DNA from: Planctomycetaceae bacterium
GTDB taxonomy: Bacteria; Planctomycetota; Planctomycetia; Pirellulales; PNKZ01
DNA length: 64,000 nucleotides
Reading direction: 5' to 3'
Assembly (NCBI GenBank): GCA_016793115.1
Contig: JAEUIN010000307.1
Coordinates: 1-64,000, forward strand
The notes beneath the pieces are model-generated. The model was given only the letters and a program-made list of their open reading frames with translations, was not told the DNA's origin and did no database searches. Below are positions 35,429 through 43,706 of this stretch, one piece after another. Numbering within the stretch: the first letter of the stretch is position 1; each line of letters starts with the position of its first letter. The position numbers and the translations under genes were made by a program.

Positions 35429-36915
35429 CGCGCGGCCCCCGTGGTACGCGGCGGACGGCGACGGATTTGTCGGAGCGTGCGCTTCATCCAACCACGCCAC
35501 TCGTGCGTATCGATCTCATCGAGCGGCGTTTCAAATTCCCAATCGAGATAGCGCTTGAGACTACTCCGGACTCCGCGCGATGGACACTCGCCCACCGGCA
35601 AAGCGCGATCGACTCCCATATGCGGCGCGAATTCCGGACGGATCGGAATCGTCGTCCGCCCACTTTCGGACAGCGCGAACTTAGCCTTGCCTGCGGTCGT
35701 CGTCCACTCGATCGCCGTAGCGTAACCCGGCGATGTGACGACGCTGCGTATTTCGTAACCCGCTGTAGTGCGGTAAAGTTGCCATTTTGCCGCGGCGCGT
35801 GCTCGCCACCAGCGCTGGAATTCGCTGAGCGTAACCTTCCATACCTGCGGCAAAGAGTCGATCGCCGCCAACGTGCGGCGTAAGATTTCGGGATGTCTCC
35901 CAAGCCGGCCATCGGGGTGGCCGTAGAGAAAAATCGGCAGGCCGGCTGCGTGTTTCTCGCTAGCAACGGCTATGAAGTGCTCAGCGGTCGCTTCGGCGGC
36001 GCGCCGACCTAATTCGGAATCGTCTGCGGCCACCGCGGCTTCGAGTACGATGCCGAGACAAACAGGATGGATCGGCAGTTGGACAACGTCGCCGACGGCG
36101 GCGAAGAACGGCAAATCGTCGTAGGCCGCGGCAAACTCCGAGGTGTGTGAAATGCCGAGTTCCGCTACGGCGGCGGCGAGATCGACGTTGTAGCGACCGA
36201 GCGGAGCTGCGAAGCCGCCGGGGTTCAGACCGTGGTGAACGAGCCGGGCGATGCCAAACGCGATGTTGGTGACATTCTCGCGACGAGTGCGGTAAGTGTG
36301 ATGGCGGAAGCCGTGCGAGCCGACGTCGAGCCCGCGGAGGCGCGCGAGCGTCTCCGGATAAGCTTCATGCGTCGACGCGCAAACGAAGTGCGACGTCATC
36401 GCTTCGTATCCGGCGATCGCCTCCAGCACGGCGTCGAAGTCGGAGGCGACGTAAGCATCGTGATCAAAGCGAAAATTGGCCGCCGTTTGATAAGGTGCGG
36501 GGTAAGCGGCCGTGCGCATCCACACGCCGCCGGCCGCTTCAATTGCGGCGCGAAGCTCGGAGACGACGCGCTCCCGAAGCTGCCGCCTGTCGACGACCGC
36601 AACTTCTTCCCCGGCCTGCCAAGGGCCGACCTGCCAGAGTTTGCGAATTGAGCGGCCTGGATGCTTTTCAAGCCAAACTAGCGCCGGCTCGCTCGCACAG
36701 ACGGCGGCGACGTCGATTGCGATCTGTCCGGTTGTCAAGCCGCTTGGGAATCTGTTGCGCCGCGAGTCGAACAGCACAAAAGTGCCGCGTGCTTCACCAA
36801 CCGTCAGAGGCTCCGTCGGCACGCCTTCTTGTTGCAACAGTTTCAGCAGAACCGCGGGAATACCCGCATCCAAGAGAGGCAGCAGCGGGAAGCCGTGAGG
36901 GGCTTGTTTCGTCAT
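35425..36915 (-). CDS. Polysaccharide deacetylase (NodB-like) family protein with extra C-terminal beta domain
   Basis: 496 residues from ATG 36915 (ATGA overlap with the upstream GT2 stop). The middle third carries a NodB-type active site: NFRFDHDAY for the DD motif, GSHGFRHHTYR for H-x3-H, and GGFAAPLGRYN where the usual Arg-x-Pro is Ala-x-Pro; LYGHPDGRLGRHPE gives a late His. The first 160 residues and the beta-rich last 100 are outside the NodB domain. No signal peptide is seen. It should remove N-acetyl or O-acyl groups from a glycan or its precursor, with metal ligands retained and the Arg of motif 3 lost. Confidence 0.72.
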   Translation of the reverse strand: MTKQAPHGFPLLPLLDAGIPAVLLKLLQQEGVPTEPLTVGEARGTFVLFDSRRNRFPSGLTTGQIAIDVAAVCASEPALVWLEKHPGRSIRKLWQVGPWQAGEEVAVVDRRQLRERVVSELRAAIEAAGGVWMRTAAYPAPYQTAANFRFDHDAYVASDFDAVLEAIAGYEAMTSHFVCASTHEAYPETLARLRGLDVGSHGFRHHTYRTRRENVTNIAFGIARLVHHGLNPGGFAAPLGRYNVDLAAAVAELGISHTSEFAAAYDDLPFFAAVGDVVQLPIHPVCLGIVLEAAVAADDSELGRRAAEATAEHFIAVASEKHAAGLPIFLYGHPDGRLGRHPEILRRTLAAIDSLPQVWKVTLSEFQRWWRARAAAKWQLYRTTAGYEIRSVVTSPGYATAIEWTTTAGKAKFALSESGRTTIPIRPEFAPHMGVDRALPVGECPSRGVRSSLKRYLDWEFETPLDEIDTHEWRGWMKRTLRQIRRRPPRTTGAAR

Positions 36916-37736
36916 GATCCGGCTCCTCCGAACGCCGGCATCGGTTGCAGCCGCACCGCACGCGACCGCTGATTCCAAGCTGCCCCGTAGCGCTCCAGCC
37001 ACAGCTTTCGGTGTTTCCGTGCCAGCACCCATTCGCTGAGTCCGCTGAGCCCGCAGAAGGCCCAACCTTCGGGGCCGTCGAGCCAGCCTTGTTTCCAAAT
37101 CAGTCGGCGGCAGAATTCCAAGGCAGGCCGTAGCCAAGTGTCGCGGCGACGCGGCGGCACGCCGCGTTCGACGCGCGCCATGGCCGCGAGCGTCGTGTAG
37201 CGCTGCATCTTCCCGAGAAACGCCGGGACGGTAGGCAAGGTAATGTGTTCCAAGTGAGAGTGCAGCAGGCCGATCGGACCGGCGGCGGCGAACCGTTCGT
37301 GGACGTCTCCCTTCCAGAACCCGGCCGAGCGCCGCACCAACCGCAGCGGCCGATCATCCTGGGTGCCGGAGAAGCGAAATCGCCGACCGAAGATGATGCT
37401 GCGAATCGGCACGCGATAGCCGGTGACGTTTTCCGACGCGATGCGACGACGGAGTTCGCGCACAAGCCGTGGCGTCGGTCGTTCATCGGCGTCGACGAAG
37501 AAGACCCAATCACCGCTCGCTGCGGAGAGGCCCGCGTTGCGTTGAGCGGCGAAGTTGTCGAATGGGCGTACGACGCAGCGAGCTCCATGGCGTCGCGCGA
37601 CTTCAAGCCCGCCGTCACGCGAGCCGCCGTCGACGACGACTACTTCGTCGGCCCAACGAAGCTGCGGCAACAAAACCCGCAGGTTCTCTTCTTCATTCAG
37701 CGCGAGAATAACGATCGATAACTTAGGGACACTCAT
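36912..37736 (-). CDS. GT2 family glycosyltransferase (WaaE/KdtX-like)
   Basis: 274 residues from ATG 37736 (ATGA overlap with the fusion gene's stop). LSIVILALNEEENLRVLL, VVVDGGSRDGG and WVFFVDADERPTPRLV are the GT-A signature of the WaaE/KdtX-like group that adds glucose to the inner core of lipopolysaccharide; GDVHERF and the Trp-rich C-terminus (LIWKQGWLDGPEGW) also fit. Cytoplasmic. It is one of at least four nucleotide-sugar transferases in this unit, which together could build a branched oligosaccharide. Confidence 0.85.
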   Translation of the reverse strand: MSVPKLSIVILALNEEENLRVLLPQLRWADEVVVVDGGSRDGGLEVARRHGARCVVRPFDNFAAQRNAGLSAASGDWVFFVDADERPTPRLVRELRRRIASENVTGYRVPIRSIIFGRRFRFSGTQDDRPLRLVRRSAGFWKGDVHERFAAAGPIGLLHSHLEHITLPTVPAFLGKMQRYTTLAAMARVERGVPPRRRDTWLRPALEFCRRLIWKQGWLDGPEGWAFCGLSGLSEWVLARKHRKLWLERYGAAWNQRSRAVRLQPMPAFGGAGS

Positions 37737-39481
37737 AGACGTCCCTTCACGATCGAAAGCCGACCGACGTCGCGGGCCAGCAGCACGTAGCGCAGGAGCC
37801 AGCGAACGTTGTAATAGACGGCGATCAACGCCAATTCTTCGACGAGCAGTCCCGATGCGACGGCCGCGGCGAGCAGATGGATGCGCACGTCGGCATTGGC
37901 AAGGAAATGCCAAGCGGAGCGAATCCATGAAGGAGATGGGATTGAATGCGTCCGCTTGTTGCCCGCGGCATCGGTTAATGCATCGCAAGGGACGTTCAAC
38001 CCGTACATCAGCAGGTATTTGCCGACGAGGAACCCGATGAGCCAGAGCCAAGGAGCCTGCGAACCGTACGCGGCGGCCGCGACGGCGGCGGTGCAAACAT
38101 GCAACCCGAGATCCACGGCTTCGTCGACATTGGCGTCGAGCCAAGCCCCGAACGAAGACGCCGTGCCGCGGAGGCGAGCGAGCGGTCCGTCGGTGCGATC
38201 GCATGCCCACGCGAGCAAGACGAGCACCGCGGCGCTCACCGAGGCCGACCCTGCGGCGGCCACGATCGCGCTCGCGGCGGCGACGGCGCAAGCAAGTCCC
38301 AGCAAGGTGAGGTGCCAAGGACAAACTCGACTCGCGTTCAGCTTTTCGGCGGCCCATGTAGCAAGCGGACGGAGATACCAGCGTGCTAGAGGGTAGTTGA
38401 CGGCGCGCTTCCGCTCTTCAAGTCGCCACGCCGCCAAACGAGCGGCACGCTGCGGCGAATTCTCACGCAAGGCTTGGGGCGAGTGGCGGCGGAAAAATTC
38501 GTGTTCCCGCCGAACAGCGGCATCAATGGGTTTATGGTCGCCCTCGACCGTTCGCCACGACCAGAGATCGCGAGCTTCGCGCCAAGCGACGACGAAACTG
38601 AAGCGGTGCTCCGTCGTCGACCAAGGCGCGCGGAAAAAATCGGCCGCGATACGGATCGCGGTCCAGCAAGCGAGCGACGTGCGACGCCGCAACGAACGAA
38701 TGTTTTTCCATTGGAACAACAGCGTATTTCGGAGAGCCAGGCGATCGCAACCGGCGGAGCCGAATCGGGGACCGAAACTCGCCGCGCCGCGGTGATAGGC
38801 CGCGGAGGCGGCGATGTAGCGAGCTTGGTAACCCGCGAGGAATCCGCGAAAGCAAAAGTCGAGATCTTCGATTCGGCCGGGCAGGTACAGCGGATCGAAG
38901 CCGCGGAGTTGTAAGAAGATGTCGCGGCGAACGGCCAACGCGGCGCCGACCGAGGCGGTCGGACCATCGAAGTCGGCGAGAGCCTTGGCCTCCGGGAAAT
39001 GCGCAGTCGCGGAGACGAGTCCGCGGCGCATCGTGACGGCCGTTTGAAAGCCTTCGTGGGTTACGCCGTCGAAGAGGAAACAGCGCGGCGCGGTCGCAAA
39101 GACCGGCTCGACTTCTTCGGCGGCGGCCAGGGAAGCGAACAGCGGCGCGACGAGCGGATCGAGCGCGTCTTCGGACAGGCGAATGTCGTTGTTGAGAAGC
39201 ACGACGACGGGGGCGGAAGACCGAGCGACGGCCGCATTGAGCGAGATGAGTCCGTCGTTGGGATAGCTCCAGAATTCGACGGTGGGCGAGTGCTGCGCGA
39301 GCCAATGCCGACTGTCATCGCTCGACGTGTTGTCGACGACGACGACCCGGCAGGTATAGCGGGACGACTCGGCGGCGCGAACGACCGAGTCGAGGCACTC
39401 GGCCAACAGCGCGCAGCCGTTGTGGTTCAGAACGAAGATGTCGACCGCGTCAGCTTCCATGCTCCCCCCGCGCAGACTCAT
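37733..39481 (-). CDS. Two-domain fusion: GT2 glycosyltransferase + CDP-alcohol phosphotransferase
   Basis: 582 residues. Residues 10-310 are a GT-A domain of rhamnosyltransferase type: DIFVLNHNG, VVVDNTSSDDS, VVVLLNNDI and GRIEDLDFCFRGF. After a linker, residues 370-575 are a multi-helix membrane domain with an intact CDP-alcohol phosphotransferase motif: Asp428, Asp431-Gly432, Ala435-Arg436, Gly445, Asp449 and Asp453 in the required spacing. So one chain should both transfer a sugar and displace CMP from a CDP-alcohol. ATG 39460 is an alternative start. The next gene upstream is a second CDP-alcohol phosphotransferase. I do not know this architecture from characterised enzymes. Confidence 0.82.
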   Translation of the reverse strand: MSLRGGSMEADAVDIFVLNHNGCALLAECLDSVVRAAESSRYTCRVVVVDNTSSDDSRHWLAQHSPTVEFWSYPNDGLISLNAAVARSSAPVVVLLNNDIRLSEDALDPLVAPLFASLAAAEEVEPVFATAPRCFLFDGVTHEGFQTAVTMRRGLVSATAHFPEAKALADFDGPTASVGAALAVRRDIFLQLRGFDPLYLPGRIEDLDFCFRGFLAGYQARYIAASAAYHRGAASFGPRFGSAGCDRLALRNTLLFQWKNIRSLRRRTSLACWTAIRIAADFFRAPWSTTEHRFSFVVAWREARDLWSWRTVEGDHKPIDAAVRREHEFFRRHSPQALRENSPQRAARLAAWRLEERKRAVNYPLARWYLRPLATWAAEKLNASRVCPWHLTLLGLACAVAAASAIVAAAGSASVSAAVLVLLAWACDRTDGPLARLRGTASSFGAWLDANVDEAVDLGLHVCTAAVAAAAYGSQAPWLWLIGFLVGKYLLMYGLNVPCDALTDAAGNKRTHSIPSPSWIRSAWHFLANADVRIHLLAAAVASGLLVEELALIAVYYNVRWLLRYVLLARDVGRLSIVKGRL

Positions 39482-39528
39482 CCCTGAGTTTGGCGAGCGG
39501 GCACTTTAAGTTCGCCCTCGCCGGCAGG

Positions 39529-40479
39529 TCAAGACGGACGTTTGCCGGCAGGCTCTCGATTTGAAGTGCGAGAATCGTTCGCGTCGTTGCGACGAATGTG
39601 CCAAGCGTCGCCGACCTCTTCCAACTCGGCGGCGTCAGGCAGGCGGAACCATGCAGCAAACTCGGCTTCCGTCTCGCCTTGTGCGAGCGAGCGACGAATC
39701 AGGTTGCAGGCCAGCAGCGGTGCCGGCACTGCCGCCGCAGCGACGAAGAGCTGCGCGGCCTCTTCACCAAACTCGCCGGCGAGCAAGCGCGCGGCGGTGA
39801 GCATAGTCAATCCGCAGATGACGATGTGAGTTTCGTAGCACTTGAGCACGCACCAGTTCAACCAACGGCGAAAAGACCGCGGCGGCAGATACGCCGGCTC
39901 CGGGCGACCGCCGCCGCCGCCGACGAGTCGGAGTTCGCCTTCAAGCGATTTCCAGCGCCGCACGAACGCTTTGTACTTCGCGTCGTGGCGAAGACCCAGC
40001 AACAACGAGCCCCAGCCCCACCACAGTCCGACCGCCGCCCAAGCGACGAATCCCGTATGCCGCGCGAGTCCGAATCCAATCGCAGCGGGCAGCAGCAAAT
40101 TGAGGTTGTGGTGCATCAGGTAGTCGAGCCAAGTGCCGTCGAGCGAGGCCGTGCCGCGGAACCGGGCGAGTTGGCCGTCGACGTGGTCGAGCAGATACCA
40201 AGCATGCAAAGCGAAGACACCGCAGAGCCAGCCGAGCGGGGATCCCCAACCGAAAGCGACGACTGCGACGACCGCCGCGGCACAGGCCGAGAGCGTCGCT
40301 TGATGCGCCGTTATGCCGTGCGGAGCGACGACGCAAGTAATTCTCAGCGCCGCCGGACGACCCCACCGCCGCGCCGTCCAAGTGCCGCGACGAAGCGGGT
40401 CCGACTTGAGGCAGCGGCGCGAAAACTCCTCCCAAGACTGCGAGTCGAGCGGGGACGGCGGCTGCGGCGCGCTTGACAT
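39529..40479 (-). CDS. CDP-alcohol phosphotransferase family protein with Asp-to-His at the fourth motif position
   Basis: 316 residues with about five to six hydrophobic helices. The motif reads Asp98, Asp101-Gly102, Ala105-Arg106, Gly115, Asp119, and His123 where the family has the fourth Asp, thought to be the catalytic base. The first three acidic ligands for CMP and metal are intact, so CDP-alcohol binding is likely while the chemistry may be altered. Its ATG overlaps the HAD gene's stop by one base (TGATG), and the fusion gene follows 47 bases later. It could be a partner of the fusion protein, or an enzyme using His as base. Confidence 0.8.
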   Translation of the reverse strand: MSSAPQPPSPLDSQSWEEFSRRCLKSDPLRRGTWTARRWGRPAALRITCVVAPHGITAHQATLSACAAAVVAVVAFGWGSPLGWLCGVFALHAWYLLDHVDGQLARFRGTASLDGTWLDYLMHHNLNLLLPAAIGFGLARHTGFVAWAAVGLWWGWGSLLLGLRHDAKYKAFVRRWKSLEGELRLVGGGGGRPEPAYLPPRSFRRWLNWCVLKCYETHIVICGLTMLTAARLLAGEFGEEAAQLFVAAAAVPAPLLACNLIRRSLAQGETEAEFAAWFRLPDAAELEEVGDAWHIRRNDANDSRTSNREPAGKRPS

Positions 40480-41264
40480 CAGGCCGCCCTGCGCGATTCG
40501 CCTTGCCCGGCGGGGCCGGCGGCGAACAGTGATAGTAGGTCGTCGAAGCGCTTGAGATAACAGTCCGCCGCGACATCGCGATCGTAGTTCACCGCGATAC
40601 GTTTGAGTCCGGCGCGGCGCGCTCCCCGCAGCTCATCGGCGTCATGTCCGACGAAAGCCGCTTGATCGGGCCTCAAATTGAGTCTGTGGATCGCTTCGGC
40701 GTAACAGGCTCGATCGGGCTTCGCGGCCTTCAGATCGGCCGAGGAAACGACGGCGGCGAAAAAGGCCCCAAGCCCAAGTTGCTCGAGGCGGCGGCGGATC
40801 GATTCGCCGGTTGATTCTGAATCGCTGAGTACCGCCATCCTTAGGCCCAAGGATTGCAATCGTGTGAGTGTGTTACGCACTCCCGGAAACGGCCTCACTT
40901 CGGCTTCAATTTGCCGTTTGCGAATGTTTGACGCATGCACGATTTCGTCGATTTGGCCCCGCTCGAAGCCCCATTGTCGCAGGAACGCGTCGAAGGCTGC
41001 GGCGTAGTCTCGGCGGCCGCGATGGACGTCGTCAAGAAAGTCGTGATCCCAAATGCTGAAGAAGCTGCGGTAACCGGTTTGTAGGCCCATGCGCTGAACG
41101 AGTTGGAGCAGCCAACGCCGCCACTCCGTAGCGTCGAAGAGCACGTCGCCCATATCGAACACTATGCCCGCGAGTTTCGCGAATTGTGCGTGTGCGACAT
41201 GAAGATTCGACGTTAAACCGCGACCATCGTCGTCGGAGTCGTTCGTGAATATGCGGAGCGCCAT
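40479..41264 (-). CDS. HAD-superfamily hydrolase
   Basis: 261 residues from ATG 41264 (MALRIFTNDSDDD). GIVFDMGDVLFDATEW gives motif I with the nucleophile Asp but Gly at the usual second Asp, as in several HAD-IA subgroups; VLSDSEST is motif II, and KAAKPDRACY with FVGHDADELRGARRAG supplies motifs III and IV. It lies between the neuB-family gene and the CDP-alcohol phosphotransferase. It may dephosphorylate a nonulosonate 9-phosphate or another glycan intermediate. If motif I is inactive as a phosphatase, another C-O or C-halide hydrolysis is possible. Confidence 0.75.
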   Translation of the reverse strand: MALRIFTNDSDDDGRGLTSNLHVAHAQFAKLAGIVFDMGDVLFDATEWRRWLLQLVQRMGLQTGYRSFFSIWDHDFLDDVHRGRRDYAAAFDAFLRQWGFERGQIDEIVHASNIRKRQIEAEVRPFPGVRNTLTRLQSLGLRMAVLSDSESTGESIRRRLEQLGLGAFFAAVVSSADLKAAKPDRACYAEAIHRLNLRPDQAAFVGHDADELRGARRAGLKRIAVNYDRDVAADCYLKRFDDLLSLFAAGPAGQGESRRAA

Positions 41265-41322
41265 AGGGCGGTCTTTGGAGAACAGATGGGAGAGAAAGGG
41301 TGATTCGACGCCGCGCAATGCG

Positions 41323-42375
41323 CTACGCCACGTCGTTCGGCAGCACAAGCTCGTCGGCGGCGATGTCGTGCAGCAAACGACGGCCGAGAAGCTTTCCGCG
41401 ATCGGTCCAAGAAACGCCTTCGCCCGGCGATTTGAGCGTAAGCATGCTTTCGTCTAAGAGCGTGCCCGCTCGCAGCGCGGTTCGCGTGACCATGCTGCGG
41501 CCCAACTTGCGTCGGGTGGCGGCCAGCGCGCCCGTCGGCGGCTTGTCGGCGCGCCCGAGCGCCGCCTCGACCCGGCGAATCTGCTGGACTAGTTCGAACA
41601 GTTCCTGCGGCTCGGCGGAGCAGGCGTGGTCGCTTCCTTTCATCTTTCGATCGAGAGTCAGGTGCTTTTCGACGATCGACGCCCCGAGCGCCACGGCCGC
41701 CGTGGTGATCACCGTTCCAAGGGTATGATCGGAGAAGCCGACCGGCACGCGGTAGCGATCGCGGAGCGTCGTCATTGTGCGCAGGTGCACTTGCTCATCG
41801 GGTGTCGGGTAAAGCGACGTGCATTGCAGTACTCCATAGGAAGCGCCGTAGCGCTTTAGCAATTCGGTCGCCGCGTCAATTTCCTCCCAGCCCGACATGC
41901 CCGTCGAGAGAATGATCGGCTTGCCGAGTCGAACGACGCATTCGAGCAGCGGTAGATTGTTCAAATCGCGCGAGGCGATCTTGTAGACGTCGACGCCGAT
42001 TTCCGACATCGCTTTCGCGCTGGGGATGTCGCACACCGTGGCTACGAATTGCAATCCGTGCGAACGCGCGCGGCGGGCCAGTACGGCATGGGTTTCGAGA
42101 TGCAGTTCAAGCGCTTCGCGATGCGCGCCGTAGGTGTCGCCGAACGAATGAGGCGAGTCGTAGCGGCGGTAACGGGCCGAACGCGTGAGTTCGCACGACA
42201 AGTCCCGTTTGACGACCTTGACCGCATCGGCGCCGGCCCAAGCGGCGATATCGACGAGTTGCTCGGCTAGATCGTGCCTGCCGTTGTGATTCTGGCCGAT
42301 CTCGGCGACGACGAATGTCGGGCGTCCGCCGCCGACCGTTCGACCCGACGGCAAGTAGAAACAAGGTTCGCTCAT
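41323..42375 (-). CDS. neuB: NeuB-family nonulosonate synthase
   Basis: 350 residues from ATG 42375 (MSEPCFYLPSGRTVGG). TFVVAEIGQNHNGRHDLAE is the NeuB N-terminus; YDSPHSFGDTYGAHREALEL marks a subgroup of the family; GFSDHTLGTVITTAAVALGA and VEKHLTLDRKMKGSDH are the conserved metal and PEP region. A C-terminal SAF (antifreeze-like) domain runs from about residue 290. The family condenses PEP with a hexosamine to give sialic, legionaminic or pseudaminic acid. It heads the long minus-strand unit. With legB/legC 31 kb away it could finish a legionaminate-type sugar; the 2-epimerase, N-acyltransferase and CMP-transferase are not in the window. Confidence 0.85.
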   Translation of the reverse strand: MSEPCFYLPSGRTVGGGRPTFVVAEIGQNHNGRHDLAEQLVDIAAWAGADAVKVVKRDLSCELTRSARYRRYDSPHSFGDTYGAHREALELHLETHAVLARRARSHGLQFVATVCDIPSAKAMSEIGVDVYKIASRDLNNLPLLECVVRLGKPIILSTGMSGWEEIDAATELLKRYGASYGVLQCTSLYPTPDEQVHLRTMTTLRDRYRVPVGFSDHTLGTVITTAAVALGASIVEKHLTLDRKMKGSDHACSAEPQELFELVQQIRRVEAALGRADKPPTGALAATRRKLGRSMVTRTALRAGTLLDESMLTLKSPGEGVSWTDRGKLLGRRLLHDIAADELVLPNDVA

Positions 42376-42720
42376 GAAGCGGAATCCTTTCCGCGGTATC
42401 GGCTCGCGCAAATCCTTGCACGAACGCAACCAATATTTCAAAGTCGACGTGCAAAATACGTCGAATCGACTCTGCCGTTCGACACGGCGGCGAAGTCTAC
42501 CGATGCCGCCCGACGATGGTCAAGGGAATCGCGACGGTTAAGTCTTGCGCGTACTGAGTTGCTAGCAACGGACCCGGAAGACGCCTTGGCCGGGGCGCGG
42601 CACGGCGATACAATCCCACCCTCGCTCAGTTCGCGGAGTGGTGCGGAGCGCGACGCCGCGGACCGGATGCGAGTCATCGGGGGATGGGCAGGATTGAAAC
42701 GTCAGGCATGGAGGCCGAAC
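42376..42720. other. 345-base divergent gap between neuB and the RmlD-like gene
   Basis: No convincing gene. It must carry promoters in both directions: for the 13-kb minus-strand unit starting with neuB and for the plus-strand SDR gene. I found no strong -35/-10 pair. An in-frame ATG at 42667 exists for the SDR but the GTG at 42721 has the better ribosome site. Confidence 0.45.
42710..42714 (+). promoter_or_regulatory. Shine-Dalgarno GGAGG deciding the GTG start at 42721
   Basis: GGAGG with six bases to GTG 42721. The upstream ATG 42667 has no such site, and the extra 18 residues it would add do not look like an SDR N-terminus. Confidence 0.6.
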
Positions 42721-43659
42721 GTGGATAGACTTTTCGTGACGCGACCCGACACGCTCGTCGGGAGCGCCGTAGCGACGACGCTTGCCGGTCGGATGGACCT
42801 TGTCGGCGACGTCGAATCTTCGCTCGTCGCGTCGTCGCAGCGCGCCGGCTTCGATCTCGAAGCTGTGTGCGAAGCCGTTCAGCAGGCGGCCCCGCGTTTG
42901 GTCGTGCATAGCGGTCCGTTTGCCGTCGCCGGTTGGGACGTCGGCGGCTTGGGAGCGCCGGCGGGCGTCGATCGCCGTTCGATGACTCACGAAGCGGAAC
43001 TTGCCGTCGGCTTGGCCGAAGCCTGTCGCGCGGCGGGGGCGAAGCTCGTCGTCGTCGTGACCGACGGCATGTTCGCGGGTCCCCATATGTTTCACAATGA
43101 AAACGCGAGGCCGAACGCGGCGGGGCCTTTTGCCCGCGGCGCGGCGACCGTCGAGGCGAAGCTGGCTCGCGGCGGCGCTTTGGTCCTGCGCAGCCATGTT
43201 TACGGGTGGAGTCCCGCGGCGTACGGCTGCAACTACGCCGAGCGGATGTTCCACGAACTCACCGGCGAGCGGCCGTGTCCGGTCGATGCCGTGCGTCATG
43301 CGACGCCGATCTTGGCGACCGATCTCGCCGATCGAATTCACGACGCTTATCGTTTGAATCTCGCCGGGCTGTACAACCTGACCGGTGCCGAGCGAACGAG
43401 TCCGTATCGCTTCGCGGCGGAACTGGCCGCCTCGCTCGGCGTGCCGGGGCGCTTCGTGCAACTCACCGCGAAGCCCGATCGGGGGCAGCGTGTGAACGTC
43501 GAAGAGACGTCGCTCAACACGTTAGCTTTCCGCCGCGCGACGAATCGCCCGCTGCCGATGCTGCGCGAAGGGTTGGCCCGATTCACGGCGCAAGCATTCA
43601 ACGGGTACCGCGAACGAATCGGTTCGGGGGCGCCGCAGATGTTGCAGGTCGCCGCGTAG
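42721..43659 (+). CDS. RmlD-like SDR protein lacking the catalytic Tyr-Lys pair
   Basis: 312 residues. The overall order follows dTDP-4-dehydrorhamnose reductase: a loose cofactor loop (VTRPDTLVGSAV), VVVTDGMFAGP in place of STDYVFDG, and LVLRSHVYGW. Where RmlD has Tyr-x3-Lys, this protein reads Phe137-x3-Ala141 (FARGA). The cofactor glycines are also weakened. So it may bind a nucleotide sugar or cofactor without reductase activity, or use other residues. It is a single-gene unit, divergent from neuB and convergent with the HAD gene at 43707. Confidence 0.65.
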   Translation: MDRLFVTRPDTLVGSAVATTLAGRMDLVGDVESSLVASSQRAGFDLEAVCEAVQQAAPRLVVHSGPFAVAGWDVGGLGAPAGVDRRSMTHEAELAVGLAEACRAAGAKLVVVVTDGMFAGPHMFHNENARPNAAGPFARGAATVEAKLARGGALVLRSHVYGWSPAAYGCNYAERMFHELTGERPCPVDAVRHATPILATDLADRIHDAYRLNLAGLYNLTGAERTSPYRFAAELAASLGVPGRFVQLTAKPDRGQRVNVEETSLNTLAFRRATNRPLPMLREGLARFTAQAFNGYRERIGSGAPQMLQVAA

Positions 43660-43706
43660 CGGCCTTCCTCACCTATGATCTCGCCGGAAGTCGCCGAGGG
43701 CATTCT

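Noticed and set aside
42562..43461. Long minus-strand frame opposite the RmlD-like gene
   Set aside because: The plus-strand frame has a good ribosome site and RmlD-like order; the minus frame has no motif.
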